The translations under genes were made by a program, and so were the position numbers. A DNA stretch of 64,000 nucleotides from Zelopaecilomyces penicillatus. Its lineage: Eukaryota > Ascomycota > Sordariomycetes > Hypocreales > Pseudodiploosporaceae. This document shows positions 23,591 through 36,199 of this stretch, one piece after another. The stretch is taken from contig VCCP01000002.1 of the NCBI GenBank assembly GCA_005765155.1, positions 3,906,001 to 3,970,000 on the forward strand, read 5' to 3'. Each line of letters opens with the position of its first letter. Within the stretch, counting starts at the first letter, position 1. The notes under the pieces were generated by a model that saw nothing but the letters and a program-made list of their open reading frames with translations, ran no database searches and was not told the origin of the DNA.

Positions 23591-24474
23591 TCAAAAAGAC
23601 ATACCAGGAACGCATTCGCGTGGCAAAACACAACGCTGCATAAGGGTCTCGGGGGATGGCCGGGCAGCCAGACGTCTGGCCAGACGTATTGAAACCAGGG
23701 AACGGGCGAGGCGGCGCGAAACGACGGTGTTGTTGGTGAGAAAGATCGACCGCGATACGAGGTCGCCGAGGGAGGGGCGATGTAGGGGAGACAACAGTGG
23801 CGGCAGGATATGACGGGTATGTCGCAAACGTTCTTGATGGAGAACTGGGTCTAGAGAAATCCGTCGAAGGCTGTGGCATGTCTACAAAAATCATCGTTGT
23901 CAGTGGTCTATTTCTTGAAATCCTTGAAAATCGAAAAGCCCACTATAGACAGGCATCACCAGAACGAGCACAGATAACAGGGTAAGCGATCTATGCAAAA
24001 GGACTGAAGAGTAGGGACCAAGCGAGCAGGCGGCCGAAAAATTCTAACCGACTTCTCCACAACAGGCTGATCTTGCTCAACACTTACACGCGAAGTACAC
24101 AACAGGTCGTCAACGTCAAGGTGGCCGGCAATTAGAAGCAGAATCTCGTCGGGCAGCCTCACGAGGGATGGCGCAAGGCGTGTGCTTAAGACGTCGGGCG
24201 ACGCCGGTGGTTGGCTGGGATGTTGGAGGACGGGCAAAGCGCTGTCGGCGCGGCCACATTCGCCGGCCAAGGCTGCAGGTATGGGTTGGGCATCAGAGGC
24301 CGCGCCGGGGGCAGGGCTGAGGCAAGGGATTCTCTCGTCATCAGATTTGAAGCAGAGAGGAGACGGGCGGGTCAGGCCGAAAAATAGGTCGGCAGCCTCG
24401 GGGGTTGAGAAAAAGTCCATGGTGGAGTCACGGACAAGGTGGAATGACGGCAAATATGCGATTGGGGACAGCAT
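23591..24474 (-). CDS. F-box protein, apparent frameshift near the 3' end
   Basis: Putative substrate-recognition subunit of an SCF ubiquitin ligase. Exons on the minus strand are 24474-24088 and 23881-23591 (225 residues to the first stop). The F-box starts LVRLPDEILLLIAGHLDVDD and continues across the 206-base intron as LLCTSR/TCHSLRRISLDP. An ATG at 24420 has a perfect CCACCATGG context and may be the real start. After exon 2 reads LPRECVPGMSF it meets TGA. In a shifted frame just beyond an A5 run (plus strand 23593-23597) the sequence VQSLVANCQFIEKQIVKD, then GLRRWIASKWRG, continues to TAA at 23475-23473, and this looks coding. So the gene either has a one-base indel, is a recent pseudogene, or splices in a way I did not resolve. 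Target unknown. Confidence 0.75.
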
Positions 24475-26724
24475 TTTGGCTGATTAAAAGTCATCCAGGA
24501 AAGTAAAGAGAAAAGTAAATAAGAACAGATCAAAGCGTAACAAGAGGGTATCCAATTCGAATTCTCAAGATGAGCTCGCGGTCAAGAGCAAAAGCGCTGG
24601 CGCAAAAAGAAATGTTGATAATGTAATGTATGGCGCCTTTCTCTCAGCCCGGGTATCAAGGCTGTGACGTAGATATTAATTGGCTAGGCGTTGGGTTTGG
24701 AATTGACGACTGGTGTACAGGAATGAACAAGGCTGTTATGGTATGCTATTGCATGTCACCCAGGTCATCTCGCAAATGAGCAAGGCCAGTCTGGGGAGGC
24801 TTCAGGCCTCGATTTCCCTCCCTTTGACAAATTTTCTTGGGTGGAAACTATCGTTGGACGGTGAGGCTGTGATGAGGTGGCCGTGATGTTGGGCGAGGGG
24901 TTAGGCGAGGCTTAGACGAGGCCGCAAAAGATGGCCTGGTCGCGACCGAGTGGCACCGTTATTTGTCAGGGTTGAGAGATGTACGGGCGAAGAGGCCCAG
25001 GGGAAATGTTTGCTCAACGACGATACGCGCGTTGCGTAATGGAAGGTCGGTTAATGTGGAGTGTATCGATAATTGCGACTGCGAGTGGTGGTGTTTAGAA
25101 GCGACTCGTGCGGAAATAGGTGGGTGAGCCGCAGGGACAAGACTTGGACTAAGATCTACCAAGGATGTTTTGCTGAGAGGGGCGATTATGGTGAGAAGCG
25201 TGAATGTGGGAAAGTAGAATAAGTTATGTATAACAGCGAAGAGAGGGCGTGATTTCAGTTGAGGCGCTGGTGAGAGACAACAAAGCGTAAAATTTACGGC
25301 AAAAGCAAATCAGGGAGGTGGCTCTGCTTTTTCGTGAGACTGCCGATGAGACAGTCCGAGGGTCTGTGTTTTGGTGGGCTAAAAATGATATGGGGCGATT
25401 GGCGGAACGATGGTGCTGGCGGTGTCGAACGACTTGGAGATTGCAGCTGCTATGTAATATCTACAAGAAGCCTTTAAGTTTGGGGCCAGCTTATAGTCCA
25501 AATGAGTAATAGAATAACAACGACGACGATGATGATGATGATGATGATGATGAAAAGAAGAGCGGATTTGGGTGAGGGAGAATTGAGAGATGTTGGGAGC
25601 ATTGGGAGAGTTGGGCAACCAAGTATTAGCCTGCCACTACGAAGAGGCAGGTGCCAGACCGTATCGCTTTCCTCGGCCGATCGCCGTTGCAACGAGCGGG
25701 TGTCTCTCCTTCCTCGCATACGCTTCACCGTAATTCATCCATGAACCAGCCGATGCGGCACAGACACAGCCGCAAAGTGCTGGACAGCATATTGAAGTCA
25801 CATGCAACCTTAAAGACACCACCACCTTGACTTGAACCCCCTCAACTATTGAATAATAATCAGCAACACCACTATTTGCCGTTCTTCCCACTGTGTATTC
25901 CCGGACAGAGGCAGAAACGGGCGGGGGAAATTTGCTGTCAATTTCAGCCAGGCAAATTAATGACAAGCGGCAGCTGGGGCGGTGCGGGTGCGGGGGAAAA
26001 TGAAAGGGAAACTAGATAGGACGTCATTCCGCCGATGGCGCATCTAAATTAACGGGCTCCGGATGGGAACGGGTCCGGTGGCGGGCCATTAGCAAGGTAC
26101 TTGTTTGTGTCTGCACATGTCCCAGCGTTTGCACTGGTACCTGCCAAACACTCGACACCGCATCGCCGGCAGTAACCCCGCTAAAAGCCGTCTATAGCGG
26201 TGCGGCAGTGCTGCGACATGCGCTGCAAAGGCCCTTGCCAACTGCTGCCAATGGCCTGCCACTAGGTAGGTAAGGTAGCCCTAGCACACCCGACCCTACT
26301 GCTGTACGGGCGGGGCGGCGCGCCGGTTAAAGTTAGCGGCGGTTGACCTACCCACTGGCGCTACCTCATTTGCTGATTTAGTGTCTTCCCCGTAGGGACT
26401 AAGGAGGTTGACAGCGACGTTTGCCTGGACCAAACCGGTAAATACAGAGCACGGGGCAGCGGCAGTGGGAGGGGAGAGGCAGGGCAGTGCAGTTGGAGGA
26501 GAGGGGGGGCTGGCCCACTTCTGTTGATGCCGTGCGGAGAATGTTGGAGGACAGTTCAGTAGAGCTGGTCCACTGTACGAAGACGCTGTTTTTTCTCCTC
26601 TCCTCCCCCGCCCAGTGTCTTATCATTATCATCCTTATCATCCTCCGCCCTTCAGCCGTTTATCCCCCTCAGTCCAGGCCCGGCCCGAATCCCCCCCCAA
26701 CGCACAACAAACCTAAACCTAAAG
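24475..26724. other. Intergenic, no gene supported
   Basis: This 2.25 kb lies upstream of both the F-box gene (minus) and the orphan exon at 26725 (plus). It contains a GAT microsatellite at 25521-25552 and, at 26580-26720, a CT- and C-rich stretch that looks like a fungal core promoter. Frames reading poly-His or poly-Met are artefacts of the microsatellite. Confidence 0.6.
25521..25552. repeat. (GAC)n(GAT)n microsatellite
   Basis: About ten tandem triplets, GAC grading into GAT, in noncoding sequence. Confidence 0.9.
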
Positions 26725-26742
26725 ATGCCCAAGGCCACCCGA
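26725..26742 (+). other. Orphan first-exon candidate (MPKATR then GTAAGT)
   Basis: An ATG follows a CT/C-rich promoter-like stretch and CAACAAACCTAAACCTAAAG. It opens MPKATR and runs straight into a perfect GTAAGT donor at 26743. This looks like the start of a gene with a very short first exon; HMG-box Nhp6-type proteins begin in a similar way. I could not find a matching second exon in the next 9 kb, so this may be a truncated gene, a very long intron or coincidence. Confidence 0.3.
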
Positions 26743-27117
26743 GTAAGTAAAAGCTAGTATTCAGCCTTAAGGTTCGTACTAGTAGTATACTAGCAGCTAA
26801 TTAGCAGCTGTGCTACTGGCAGTAAAGTGTATGCAGCAGCCTCCCCCTCCCCCCCTGTGATAGCCTCGCCAATCGGTTATCGATTCGAGATCCATGCTTG
26901 GAATTCCCAGTGATACACACACGGGCGCCTTGATTGGACTGGTGCCGGGAGGTAAGCTGCAAACTTGCTTACAGTCAGCCAGATGGGATGGACGGACGGG
27001 CGGGATGGAGGCACAAGCGGTGGTTGGTGCTGTAAGGGGATTTGCTGTAGAGCACTGCCATTTTGATATCATGCAATTACGTAGGTCCCTGGTATCTAAC
27101 AGGCACAAGCTGCAGAT

Positions 27118-27150
<33 letters not shown>

Positions 27151-27160
27151 ACATACACAC
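27118..27160. repeat. (CA)n microsatellite
   Basis: An interrupted CA array; two late units are TACA. It creates spurious His-Thr and Val-Cys reading frames on the two strands. Confidence 0.95.
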
Positions 27161-28020
27161 GCAAACGTCCCATCTCTGCTGCCGAAAGGGAACCGCGCCG
27201 CAGCGCAGTGCATCGCATCGCATCGCATTTGGCAGTCGCACTGCGTCATGGGCTGGGAAGAATTTCCGCCCCGGAAAACTAACGCCCGCGGCAAACTGGA
27301 AGGGCCGATCCGGAGAAACACTCCAAGAATAGGGCTCGGCGAAATGCTTCCGGCTGCCTGTTCCATCTCAGGTTACTACTACCTTACTACTACTCCATAC
27401 AGCTTACATGATGGCAAGTTACATTATGCATTATGTCTCGCAGTGACATGCCCACCGTTCTTATACGACACGTATCTAAGCCCAGAGGAACGTTCAATGA
27501 ATCATGAAAAAGCAGAGAAATTCTCACAAACATTCCAATGGCTATGACATATCACAGTGGTGGCTTCTCCCACATGAATAAAATGGTAATTAGATGGCAC
27601 ACTCAGTATTTGTAAAGCCAAGGGGGGCCAAAACATCAGGTGCCTAGCTGGGAAATAACTCGTACAATATCTATGTAGGTGTATGTTTGCATGTGTGTAT
27701 ACAAATGCAGCAACGACAATCCATACTATTTACAAGTATGAGCCCCCTTCCAACCTGCAGCCTACTTACATTCGAGCATATGCAAACATTCGGGTCCATC
27801 CTTATCTGCCCATATCAGTAATAGCAAGTATACAAAATATACCAATCATACCAAGCATACCCATATAAGAACCAGACAACCCATACAACCCACACAAACA
27901 AAGTTCATCCCGCATCTACATATCATGCAACCATGTACGGAGTACTAGATATTGTATGCCTCTACATACGACTCAGAACACATCCTCAGAATGCTTCATG
28001 TACGGCCGTGAGTAGCAGAC

Positions 28021-28043
28021 ATATGTATGTATGTATGTATGTA
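28021..28043. repeat. (ATGT)n microsatellite
   Basis: About five tandem TATG units in the gene desert. Confidence 0.9.
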
Positions 28044-28947
28044 CGAGGCACAGGGCTCAAAGATGAGCAAAGGCCAAGGTGTGCTCATTTGGTTATTTTT
28101 TTGGGATCCTCCGGTGTGATTGGGACTTGGCTCACATGTCTCTAAAGAGCCATCATCCTCAAGCCATCCAAGACCTTTCTGATCCTCGGCTTCTCTTTCG
28201 CTCGCTCTCTGTCTGACAAGTCTTTATCTATCACAGTCTTGTATTCGTTGTGAATCTGTAGGGTGTATATGTATGTGTGTAGGCATACTCCGTACATTAA
28301 TATGTAGGTATGGTGTGGTGCTTGCCTGCATCGCCACCGTTTTGAAATCCCACCTGAGAGCCTATCCACAGCATCACGGCGCCCACTTCATCAGTCGACA
28401 AACAAAACATGCATGATGAGGCGCGCCCCCCCTCCCTTTTTTCCTTTTTCCTTTTCTTCTCATACCAAGCTAGGTAGCCTAAACTTGTCATAAATGTCAT
28501 TAATTTTACATCCATCATAAAAAATCGAAATCGGTACCTACATATGGCCGCCCAACTCTCGACCGCCCTTTTCATATACAGGCACTTACATACATACAAA
28601 AACATCAAAACACTTCGATCCACACCCACTTGCCACCTGTTTTGCCTAGTACTAGGTATTTGGATTTTAATCATCATCGTTACCCCTTCCAGGGTCCATG
28701 CTCACGGCATCCCGCGTTCTCGCCAATGACGTGGTCTTTCACCCATCCACAGACCAATCCAGAAGAAAAGCCAACATAAAAAGCAAAATGCAGAAACAAC
28801 AAACAAGACATTTTTTTTAAACAAAAAAAAATTGCCGAAAATAACTTTCGTCTACCCCTGCCAATGATGACCCACGATTGCCGACCGCAAAGAATACGAG
28901 CCGTTTGACAGCACCAGCATGTTGAGAAAAAGTCAACAACTGACCTC

Positions 28948-28963
28948 TTTTTTTTTTTTTTTT
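28948..28963. repeat. Poly-T run, 16 bases
   Basis: An uninterrupted T16. A second run of 13 T lies 80 bases on at 29045-29057, and a poly-A-rich stretch precedes at about 28811-28831. Confidence 0.9.
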
Positions 28964-29147
28964 CCTTCTCCATTCATATGCGACCGCTTTGAGCGACCTT
29001 TGTCTCAAGTGCCTGCCTATAGCATCATCCATACCTTGGGCCTCTTTTTTTTTTTTTACAGCGCATTCCTCCGTCCTAAGCCCGCCTTCTATGCGGCCAT
29101 CCCCAGCAACTCATCACACCAACGCACGCTCCAGTCTGTGTATCTTA

Positions 29148-29167
29148 CCTTGCCTTGCCTTGCCTTA
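29148..29167. repeat. (CCTTG)n short tandem repeat
   Basis: Three full CCTTG units plus a variant fourth. Confidence 0.85.
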
Positions 29168-32100
29168 CACGACGACACGACAGCACAGCACATCACGCTG
29201 ACACGCTTGCTCGTTTGCCGGTTTCTTATCTGCTCCTTTCTGCCAAGTACCCTTAATACATACATACCTTGCTCGGTACTATACCGGTACTTGCATGGCT
29301 CCAACGTACAAGTACTTGCACGCCATGCGCCGTCCAAGTGGTATTCGTCTCAGACAACAACCTGCAGCGCACGCCCAGATTGGGTGTGTCCAATATCTCA
29401 ATATCTGCTGTACACTCATTGTGTTACCTGTGCAACGTACCTGACTGCTTCTTTGCCTGTCATTTCAAATTAAATGCTTGCCTTGCTTGAGTCGTTATCA
29501 GAGCAGGACGAATCCGGTACTATAACGTTTGAAATGCCCTTGTACACGGCTGTTCATAGCACGGTTGCATCGTTGCATCAGATACCTGCTCCTCAATGAC
29601 AACGTCACACCTTCACAAGTATCAAACAAACACACATATACCTACCTCTCCACTTACATATACATGCAAATCCACCTTGTTCCGTCCTGCAATGCCATGC
29701 CATGCCACGCACACGTGCCTGTTGGCTGCGGTAGCGTCATGCGCACCAGCTGCTCCCCTCATTCCCCATATTCGACGCCTCTACCGTATGTCCTTGCCCA
29801 TGCTCATATTTAGTCAATGGAGCCTTGTATACCCAAACATATCATCTACGTTAATACTTGCCATGTACAGTACTGCTACAGTCAATGGGAATCCATGTGA
29901 GATTGGTCTGGCCCAAAAGCCCTTTCCGAGCTGGTGCGAAGCCGTGGCCCGCTAGTTAGCCATGCCACAGATCCCCTGCTCAATCATTGGGCTGCAATTC
30001 TCCGCTATAATCCAGCTGACCTGTTAGGCTTTGCCTCTTTATTCGGTGCTTCTGCCTCTCCACCAGGCTGAAGTACAGCCTGGTCTTGATGTTGTGGATG
30101 CCTCCCGAATCAGAACACTTTTTTGCTCTGGTTTGCTTTGTTGGCATACCGTCGTTGTCGTTGCCATCACATCCGTCCCCCCGTCCCAAGCTGTATCGTC
30201 AGTTGACAACGCATAGCCTAAGAGAGGGGGTCAAAAAGATTATCGAAGCTGCAAATCTCAAATGCTTTGTAATGTACATCACGGGTACTTGACGATCTGA
30301 ACCGACAGGTCAGAAAGTTACTGTCGACACCGCGTCTCCCGCTGTATAATGCCACATTTGGTTGCCGATGATACGGAATAGATAGACACCTTTCGGATCT
30401 GCCCCCCCAGACACCCCCCTCCACCCCTTCCCCCGCGCCGTGCGCCGTGCGCTTGCTCGTGCTGTAAAATCCTAAAGCGTTGTCATCAATGGCCAAGGCC
30501 CGCTCGCCATCAATAGCCTTGCAGAGACATCGAGTTCGTAGCCTTGTCGCCTTCCATCCTGAGCGGACACCCCCCTTGACGGTTAATGCTGCATCTTATT
30601 CGTAGATGTAGTACGGAGTACATCTGTATGTACCAGCCCTGGCTCAGCATGGGGGCTCGTAGCCCTTTACGAATCGTAGGCAGTTTGTCGTGGCAAGTAC
30701 GACAAAGTACTACAGCACGGCTTCTCATGCATCCGCGCCGCAGTAAGTTGAACAACGGCCGTGGATATGTCCACCAAAGGCCGCAGAGGTTGTGTCAGAA
30801 AAATAACTTCTGTCGTAGCACACCTTGCTCACGGTTTCGGCCAAGCCAGGCAATTTCTGCGCCTGTTGGCCGACGCGCCTCGCCATTCCCAAACCTCATG
30901 GCCAATCATCATCCTCGTCAGCCTTCCTTGCCGCAACAGAAGAAACACGTCGGCACAGAAAGCCTTGCCGCGTTGAAACCCACGACTTGGGCCTGTCTGA
31001 TTCAATGCCGCCCACAATGTAGCTCCGCCCAACCCGTTTGCGTCGCTTTCCCACCTCAAAAACGACCTTGACTGTGGTCTGCATAGCTGCACCTGGGAGA
31101 AAACAAAGATGGGGGGAGGAGACAAGAATGTCACTCATCCTCCAATGTGCAAGCTTTGTTTCGATTGACATCATGCTTCAGGCTGGCTCCAAACTCAATA
31201 TCCCCAAAGTCATTGCATTTTTTCGTCTTTAAGGAGACAAACGCCAAATCTTCCCAGTGGGTTCGCCTGCAGGGAGAGACGAGATGCAAGTTCCATTTGT
31301 CTAGCCGCTGACCAGCCTCAAAGCCGCCTAATCAAATCAATCTGCCAACGACGAGGATGGTTGGTTGGGTTCGGCAGCCCAAACACATCGCGCCAGACGT
31401 GCGAGATCCATTGGCCCTATTGGCCGTTGCCGCCATCTGGTTCACTGGTTACCGCTGCCGCTAGTCAACCAGTCACAGCCTCAATGCAGCATTTTCCACC
31501 AGTATGATTCGTGGCGCCCAGCAATCTGGTTCAAATCAAATGTACATCATTTTGTGCGAGTCGCTAGGCTCAGATCACCTGCAAGGATCCACTGATGGGC
31601 GTATGGCGCATGTATGTAACTTACACATGTACTCCGTACCCTCAGCAGAACCGTATGCCTTTCCGGTGCCTCCGTCTCAAGGGGTTTGGCGACAATTTTG
31701 CCTGCCCATCCTGTTGTTTGCTGCCGTTTTATTAGGTTTCATCCTGGCTGCCGCGTTTTGTTTCTACCCTCCAGAGGGTGAGCCTCATAGTCGTCCACAT
31801 GATTTCTTCAAAACGAGCCATGCTTTTGCCGCGTCCACCCCTCCGGTGGTCCGGACAGCTGCAGGTGCCTTGAGAAACTTGTAAGCAGACCTATTATCGT
31901 ATTCATTCTTGCTATTAAGAGACAGAGGGGCGTGACTCGTGAGTATGCCCTTGATTTAACGACTGGTCCCTCGCGCATCATCCACATTGTACCTTGACTC
32001 TTTTGCTGCACGGTTTTCCCTCATTTTCATTAGAGCTCTTGCCTGAGCCGGAAGCCTTCTCCGTTTCAACAGGTCCAAAACGGGACGGCCCGGAGGGTCC

Positions 32101-35100
32101 AAACTCGCGGCCCGTTGCAAGGACCACATCTTCCAGACGACTTTGGACCAGGGGGTTCCACTCCTGGCTTGGCGCTTGCTGAATTGGATTCCGTATTTTT
32201 TCCACTTTGAGGCCAGTGGACCGAGTTCTCCCCCGTCATGGCCTCACACGAGCCTCGACTCCGACCGTCTCGGCCCCCAGCTTGGCCGTGTTTTACGGAG
32301 GGACTGCTGGATGACGTGAATGGAGAAATGCAGGCTCGGACAAGAAAGAAAGGAAAAAGTGCGCGAAACTCCAGCCCCCGCCCATAAGCCACCATCATCC
32401 ATGCCTCATCTCCCACAATACACACTTTGGGACTGATCGAGCCACATGAATCTTCAGCCCAATCATACCCAACGTGACCTTAGCTTTCGCTAGATGTCCT
32501 ATCACAAATTTCATGAAATGAGCTCGATCTGGGGAGGATGATGGCGATGCAGGCCATTCCCAAAGTAGAAGGCCAGCTCATCGGGTAGGTCGCGAACTCC
32601 CTGACGTGCTCCCCCGCGTGTGACAAGCCGAGAATGGTCAAGAGGTATTTTGAGGATTATTTTGGTACAAATGCGTCTGTAGGAAGTATTCCAAAAACTC
32701 ATCATTGTTTGTTGGCATAGCACTTGGACAATTCCGCTAGCCACCCATGCGGTTTGCTGATTCCGGGCTCTTGTGTCGTTGTTGTCGTCCATGTACATGC
32801 ACGCTGTTGAATTGTAACTGAGTCGCGGATCACGGTCCGCCTGCGGCTGAATGCTCGATCGACGACGTCTCATACATGCAAGCTATCTGCCTGTCCCTCT
32901 GGTCATTTGGTGTGGTCGCCTGTGACGCTGTGAGACCGTTGTGCCTGTCGGCTCGCACAGTATCGCATCGACAAAGGCTGCGTGGCTCCGTTTTGAGGTC
33001 TGGCCTGGCGAACGGGCCACAGCGTGGAATTCATCTGACTACCTACGATATTATATAACCGCGCATCGTCTGGGGAGGGTGTGCAGAGGAAAGGGGCGTT
33101 GAGGTGTTTACTGCCCACTCCAGATCCCGATATGGACTTGAGGCTGTCTTGTAGATCAATAGGACGGCCCCCGACGGAAGCATCATTGCTATTCCCGGCC
33201 CACCTGGCAGCAAATCGGAATCTGCATGTGTGCAATCATGATGCAGACTCTTGCCTATCGCGTTAACGTGAACGCTGTCTTTTTTATTAGATGAAAAGAC
33301 AAGCGTGTCCATAGTTTACCCCCTTTTTTATGCGACACAGTACACCAAGCTAGCCTCATCCACACGCAAGGCGACTCACAGCAGTGTAAGATGGTTGTAT
33401 GCCTCACAATAAAAGGCATCATGACAGGGATTCAACTCGGAATGAAGACTTGGAGCGTAGGATGAGTCAAGGTACATATATCAAATGAGCAACGGACGCC
33501 ACGCTCTCCGGATACGCGCCTGGCGCTTACCCCAAGCACGTGCCGATGCAAGCGTTCTGCCCGGTAAACTAAAACGCAGATGTAGTATTTGGAACTGGAA
33601 ATATCATACCCAGACGAGTGCTGCCACGTTGTCAGACTCAAACATCTACTCCAGCCACCCCTCCCCGCCCCCTGGGTTGCTGACGAGCCCTAAGCGGGGA
33701 GACACAGGTTCTTCGGCAAGATACGCTTACTCTCACGGGACAGAGTGATTGAACACACCCAATCACTGACCGAGGGCACCGCGAACCTAGGGAATTCATG
33801 TGAGCCGAGCGGTATGCACGAACAGCATGCATCATCGTGTAGTTATTCTCCTTTAAGGTCGCAATAACGGGAATGCCAACTGCAGATGCAGCCAGGAGTG
33901 AGCGTTTTGGATCTAGACCCCCCCTAGAGTACGTATATCTGCTCTGGCAGTCTAGCATCATGCCAGAGACGGGGCTCCGGCCCGCTGAGTCTAAAGGCCT
34001 GATTAATAGTCTTACCGAGACAACTAATGCATCAAGCGCCGTGGAGCAGCAGCCGCGGGTGGACTAACAACCCAGCCATCAAACAGGGAGTTGTGAGCTA
34101 GACTAAAGAGCCGCAGCCGCAGCCATCTCACGCGTTGTGATCAGTTCCTGCTGCTTCCTTGTCTGCAGGACAAGCTGCTATCTTTACTGTATTGCCAATG
34201 CTTCCACCAAGTTAGACGCGGAGTTGATGGGGGCGGCATGATCGTACATGAGAACCTTGAAACCGGGGAAGCATGGAGAATTAATGAAGGCTGAATCAGA
34301 GGTGTTACTGCATGGCACAGGGTCAGGCCGTATTAGAACTCAGTGGTGAAAATGCGCTGTGACAAGGACAAGCACTCGCCAAAAGTCTGTGCCATGCCAG
34401 CCTGACTGCCACTGTTGTTACTTGAGTCGCGAGGTTAATGGGCAAAGTAGAGAAAATGTTCAAAATAACGGCGGCATCGCGGGCGGCAGGGTCCGGTGGT
34501 CCACCAGGGGCCTCGCTTTTCATTATCTCCCTGGCTGTGACAGCCCCTGGACAGGTAGGCATCTTCAAACAACGACAAGAGGAGAACCCAGGAACGAACC
34601 GTAGCCCTGGTGCACACCGAAATCGACATCGACAAGCAATGCTAAGCGGTCAGGATCCCCCTGCTTCATGACACTTGTCCGTCCTCGGGACGAACCATGA
34701 AGAAGCCCCACACGGCCGCAGATCTGGACACCTGATCGTTGTTACGGGAGAAAGAAGCCCGGGTGTCTCCCGCAGCGGGAAGGGTACAGGCTATCCTAGC
34801 AATAACATGGCCGCCCCCCATGAGGCCCGCGTCTGCATGGCAGGCCATCAGTGGTGGTGACAGTGCTAAGAGGAGGCCAAGTGTAGCCGCAAGGCTTCAG
34901 TGCCCAATCAAGACGGGGTCAGGCATAAAAGAACGAACGTGAGGAAGTGAGAAGGAACTCGCAGCTTGTGGAAGCAGATCGTAGCCCACCCACACACCCC
35001 CTCAGTCCTGCTATGTACATAGTTTCCCTGTTTCTACCCCCGTGTTCAAAGTACATAGCTTTTCTGGTGTGTAGCCGTCTATGCGCTGCATCTATGAAAT

Positions 35101-35226
35101 GTACGGATGTATGCATGTATGCATGTATGTAGTCTGTATGTGTCTGTGTATGTATATGCGTATGCGGATGCGTATGCGGATGTGTGTGCGGATGTGTATG
35201 CGTATATGTATACTTATGTATGTATC
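35101..35226. repeat. Degenerate ATGT/ATGCG minisatellite
   Basis: About 125 bases built from interleaved GTAT, GCAT, and TATGCG/GATGCG units, strand-asymmetric (purine-T alternation on plus). It encodes spurious Met-Arg repeats. Confidence 0.85.
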
Positions 35227-36199
35227 AACCCGGGGGATCCTCTTTCGCCTTTCAATCGGATGACCTATGAGGCTTGATCAACGTGGCAACCAGCCAGCGG
35301 CCTCTCGAGCACCCAACAGGGGTCTCCTCAGCAAAATGGGCCTGAGAAGGACGATAGAGGCCTGGAGAAGTGACTGTTAGCAACCTGGGCCTGGGGATGA
35401 TACTGCAGGGTCCTTTCCATGTAGACCAGAGGTCTTCTAACCGTTCTCACAACCCCATGAAGCTCTCATAGCATACTCTCCCGGCCAGGAACGTGCTACA
35501 TAGGCCGGCCAGCCGGCCGCAGGGGGGGTGTCGCCGGCCCAAGGGGGTGTGCGGGCGTAGGGCAATGGTTGGAAAAGTATGGGGCGAGAAGTACGGATAC
35601 CCAATCCACGTATCAAAGCCTCTATTTTTTTTTATCCCGCAGGAAGCAAGACGAGAGTGACGACTGTTTGTTGGTCCGTGTGAGGCAAGGTGCTTGTTGG
35701 TCACAGTAAGTCCCACCATAGATTGGGTTGTAAAAATGCTGGATGGTTGAAGAAAGGGCAACGGTCGAATCGCGAGGGCTGAGTTTGGGTCAGGTATAAG
35801 TTAGCTTGTGTATCCCCAATATCGTTTGAAGTCGGCAGAACCCACCAGGCAAGCACGGAAACAAAGACCAAGGCGAAAACGGGTCAGATCTCCTCGGCAC
35901 AATACAACGAAAGGGACCGAAGAGGCTAAAAAGGTGTTCTGCATCAAACAGCCCCGACGCTAACCTCGAAACTGCTGTCCGTGGCCGTCTGCTTTTGTGA
36001 GTTGTAAAACTCCAAACCCTCCTCGCGCAGCATCTGGTCTCCTGACACCAAACGAGACAACATCCGTTGTTGGGAGACGGGCTGGGGGATGGGTGCCACC
36101 ATTAGCTTGTTCCCTGGCTGACTTGGTACTTGGTCACTCCGCAGGTTTCTCCCCTCTTACGCCTCGGCCCGCTCGTCGCCGCTGGCCGACAGACTGGCC

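Larger units (their letters stand above)
26743..36199. other. 9.5 kb gene desert
   Basis: No reading frame here shows a recognisable domain, codon-like composition over a useful length, or a coherent splice chain. The stretch is rich in simple repeats: CA at 27118-27160, ATGT at 28021-28043, poly-T at 28948 and 29045, CCTTG at 29148, and ATGCG/ATGT-like at 35101-35226. It also holds four of the five copies of a GTACGGAGTA 10-mer. It could hold long noncoding transcripts, distal regulatory DNA or decayed mobile elements; none of these can be shown from sequence alone. Confidence 0.6.

Noticed and set aside
25379..25744. Frames with poly-His, poly-Ile/Val or poly-Met runs
   Set aside because: These are translations of the GAT microsatellite; flanks show no protein-like features.
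26797..27547. Long overlapping frames on both strands (189 and 217 residues) across the CA repeat
   Set aside because: They exist because a CA/TG repeat has no stops in several frames; residues are His-Thr or Val-Cys runs with no domain on either side.
31504..31884. 126-residue plus-strand frame with a membrane-like segment (LPILLFAAVLLGFILAAAF)
   Set aside because: It lies in the gene desert, lacks a family match, and the hydrophobic run is a T-rich stretch; one such segment is not enough.
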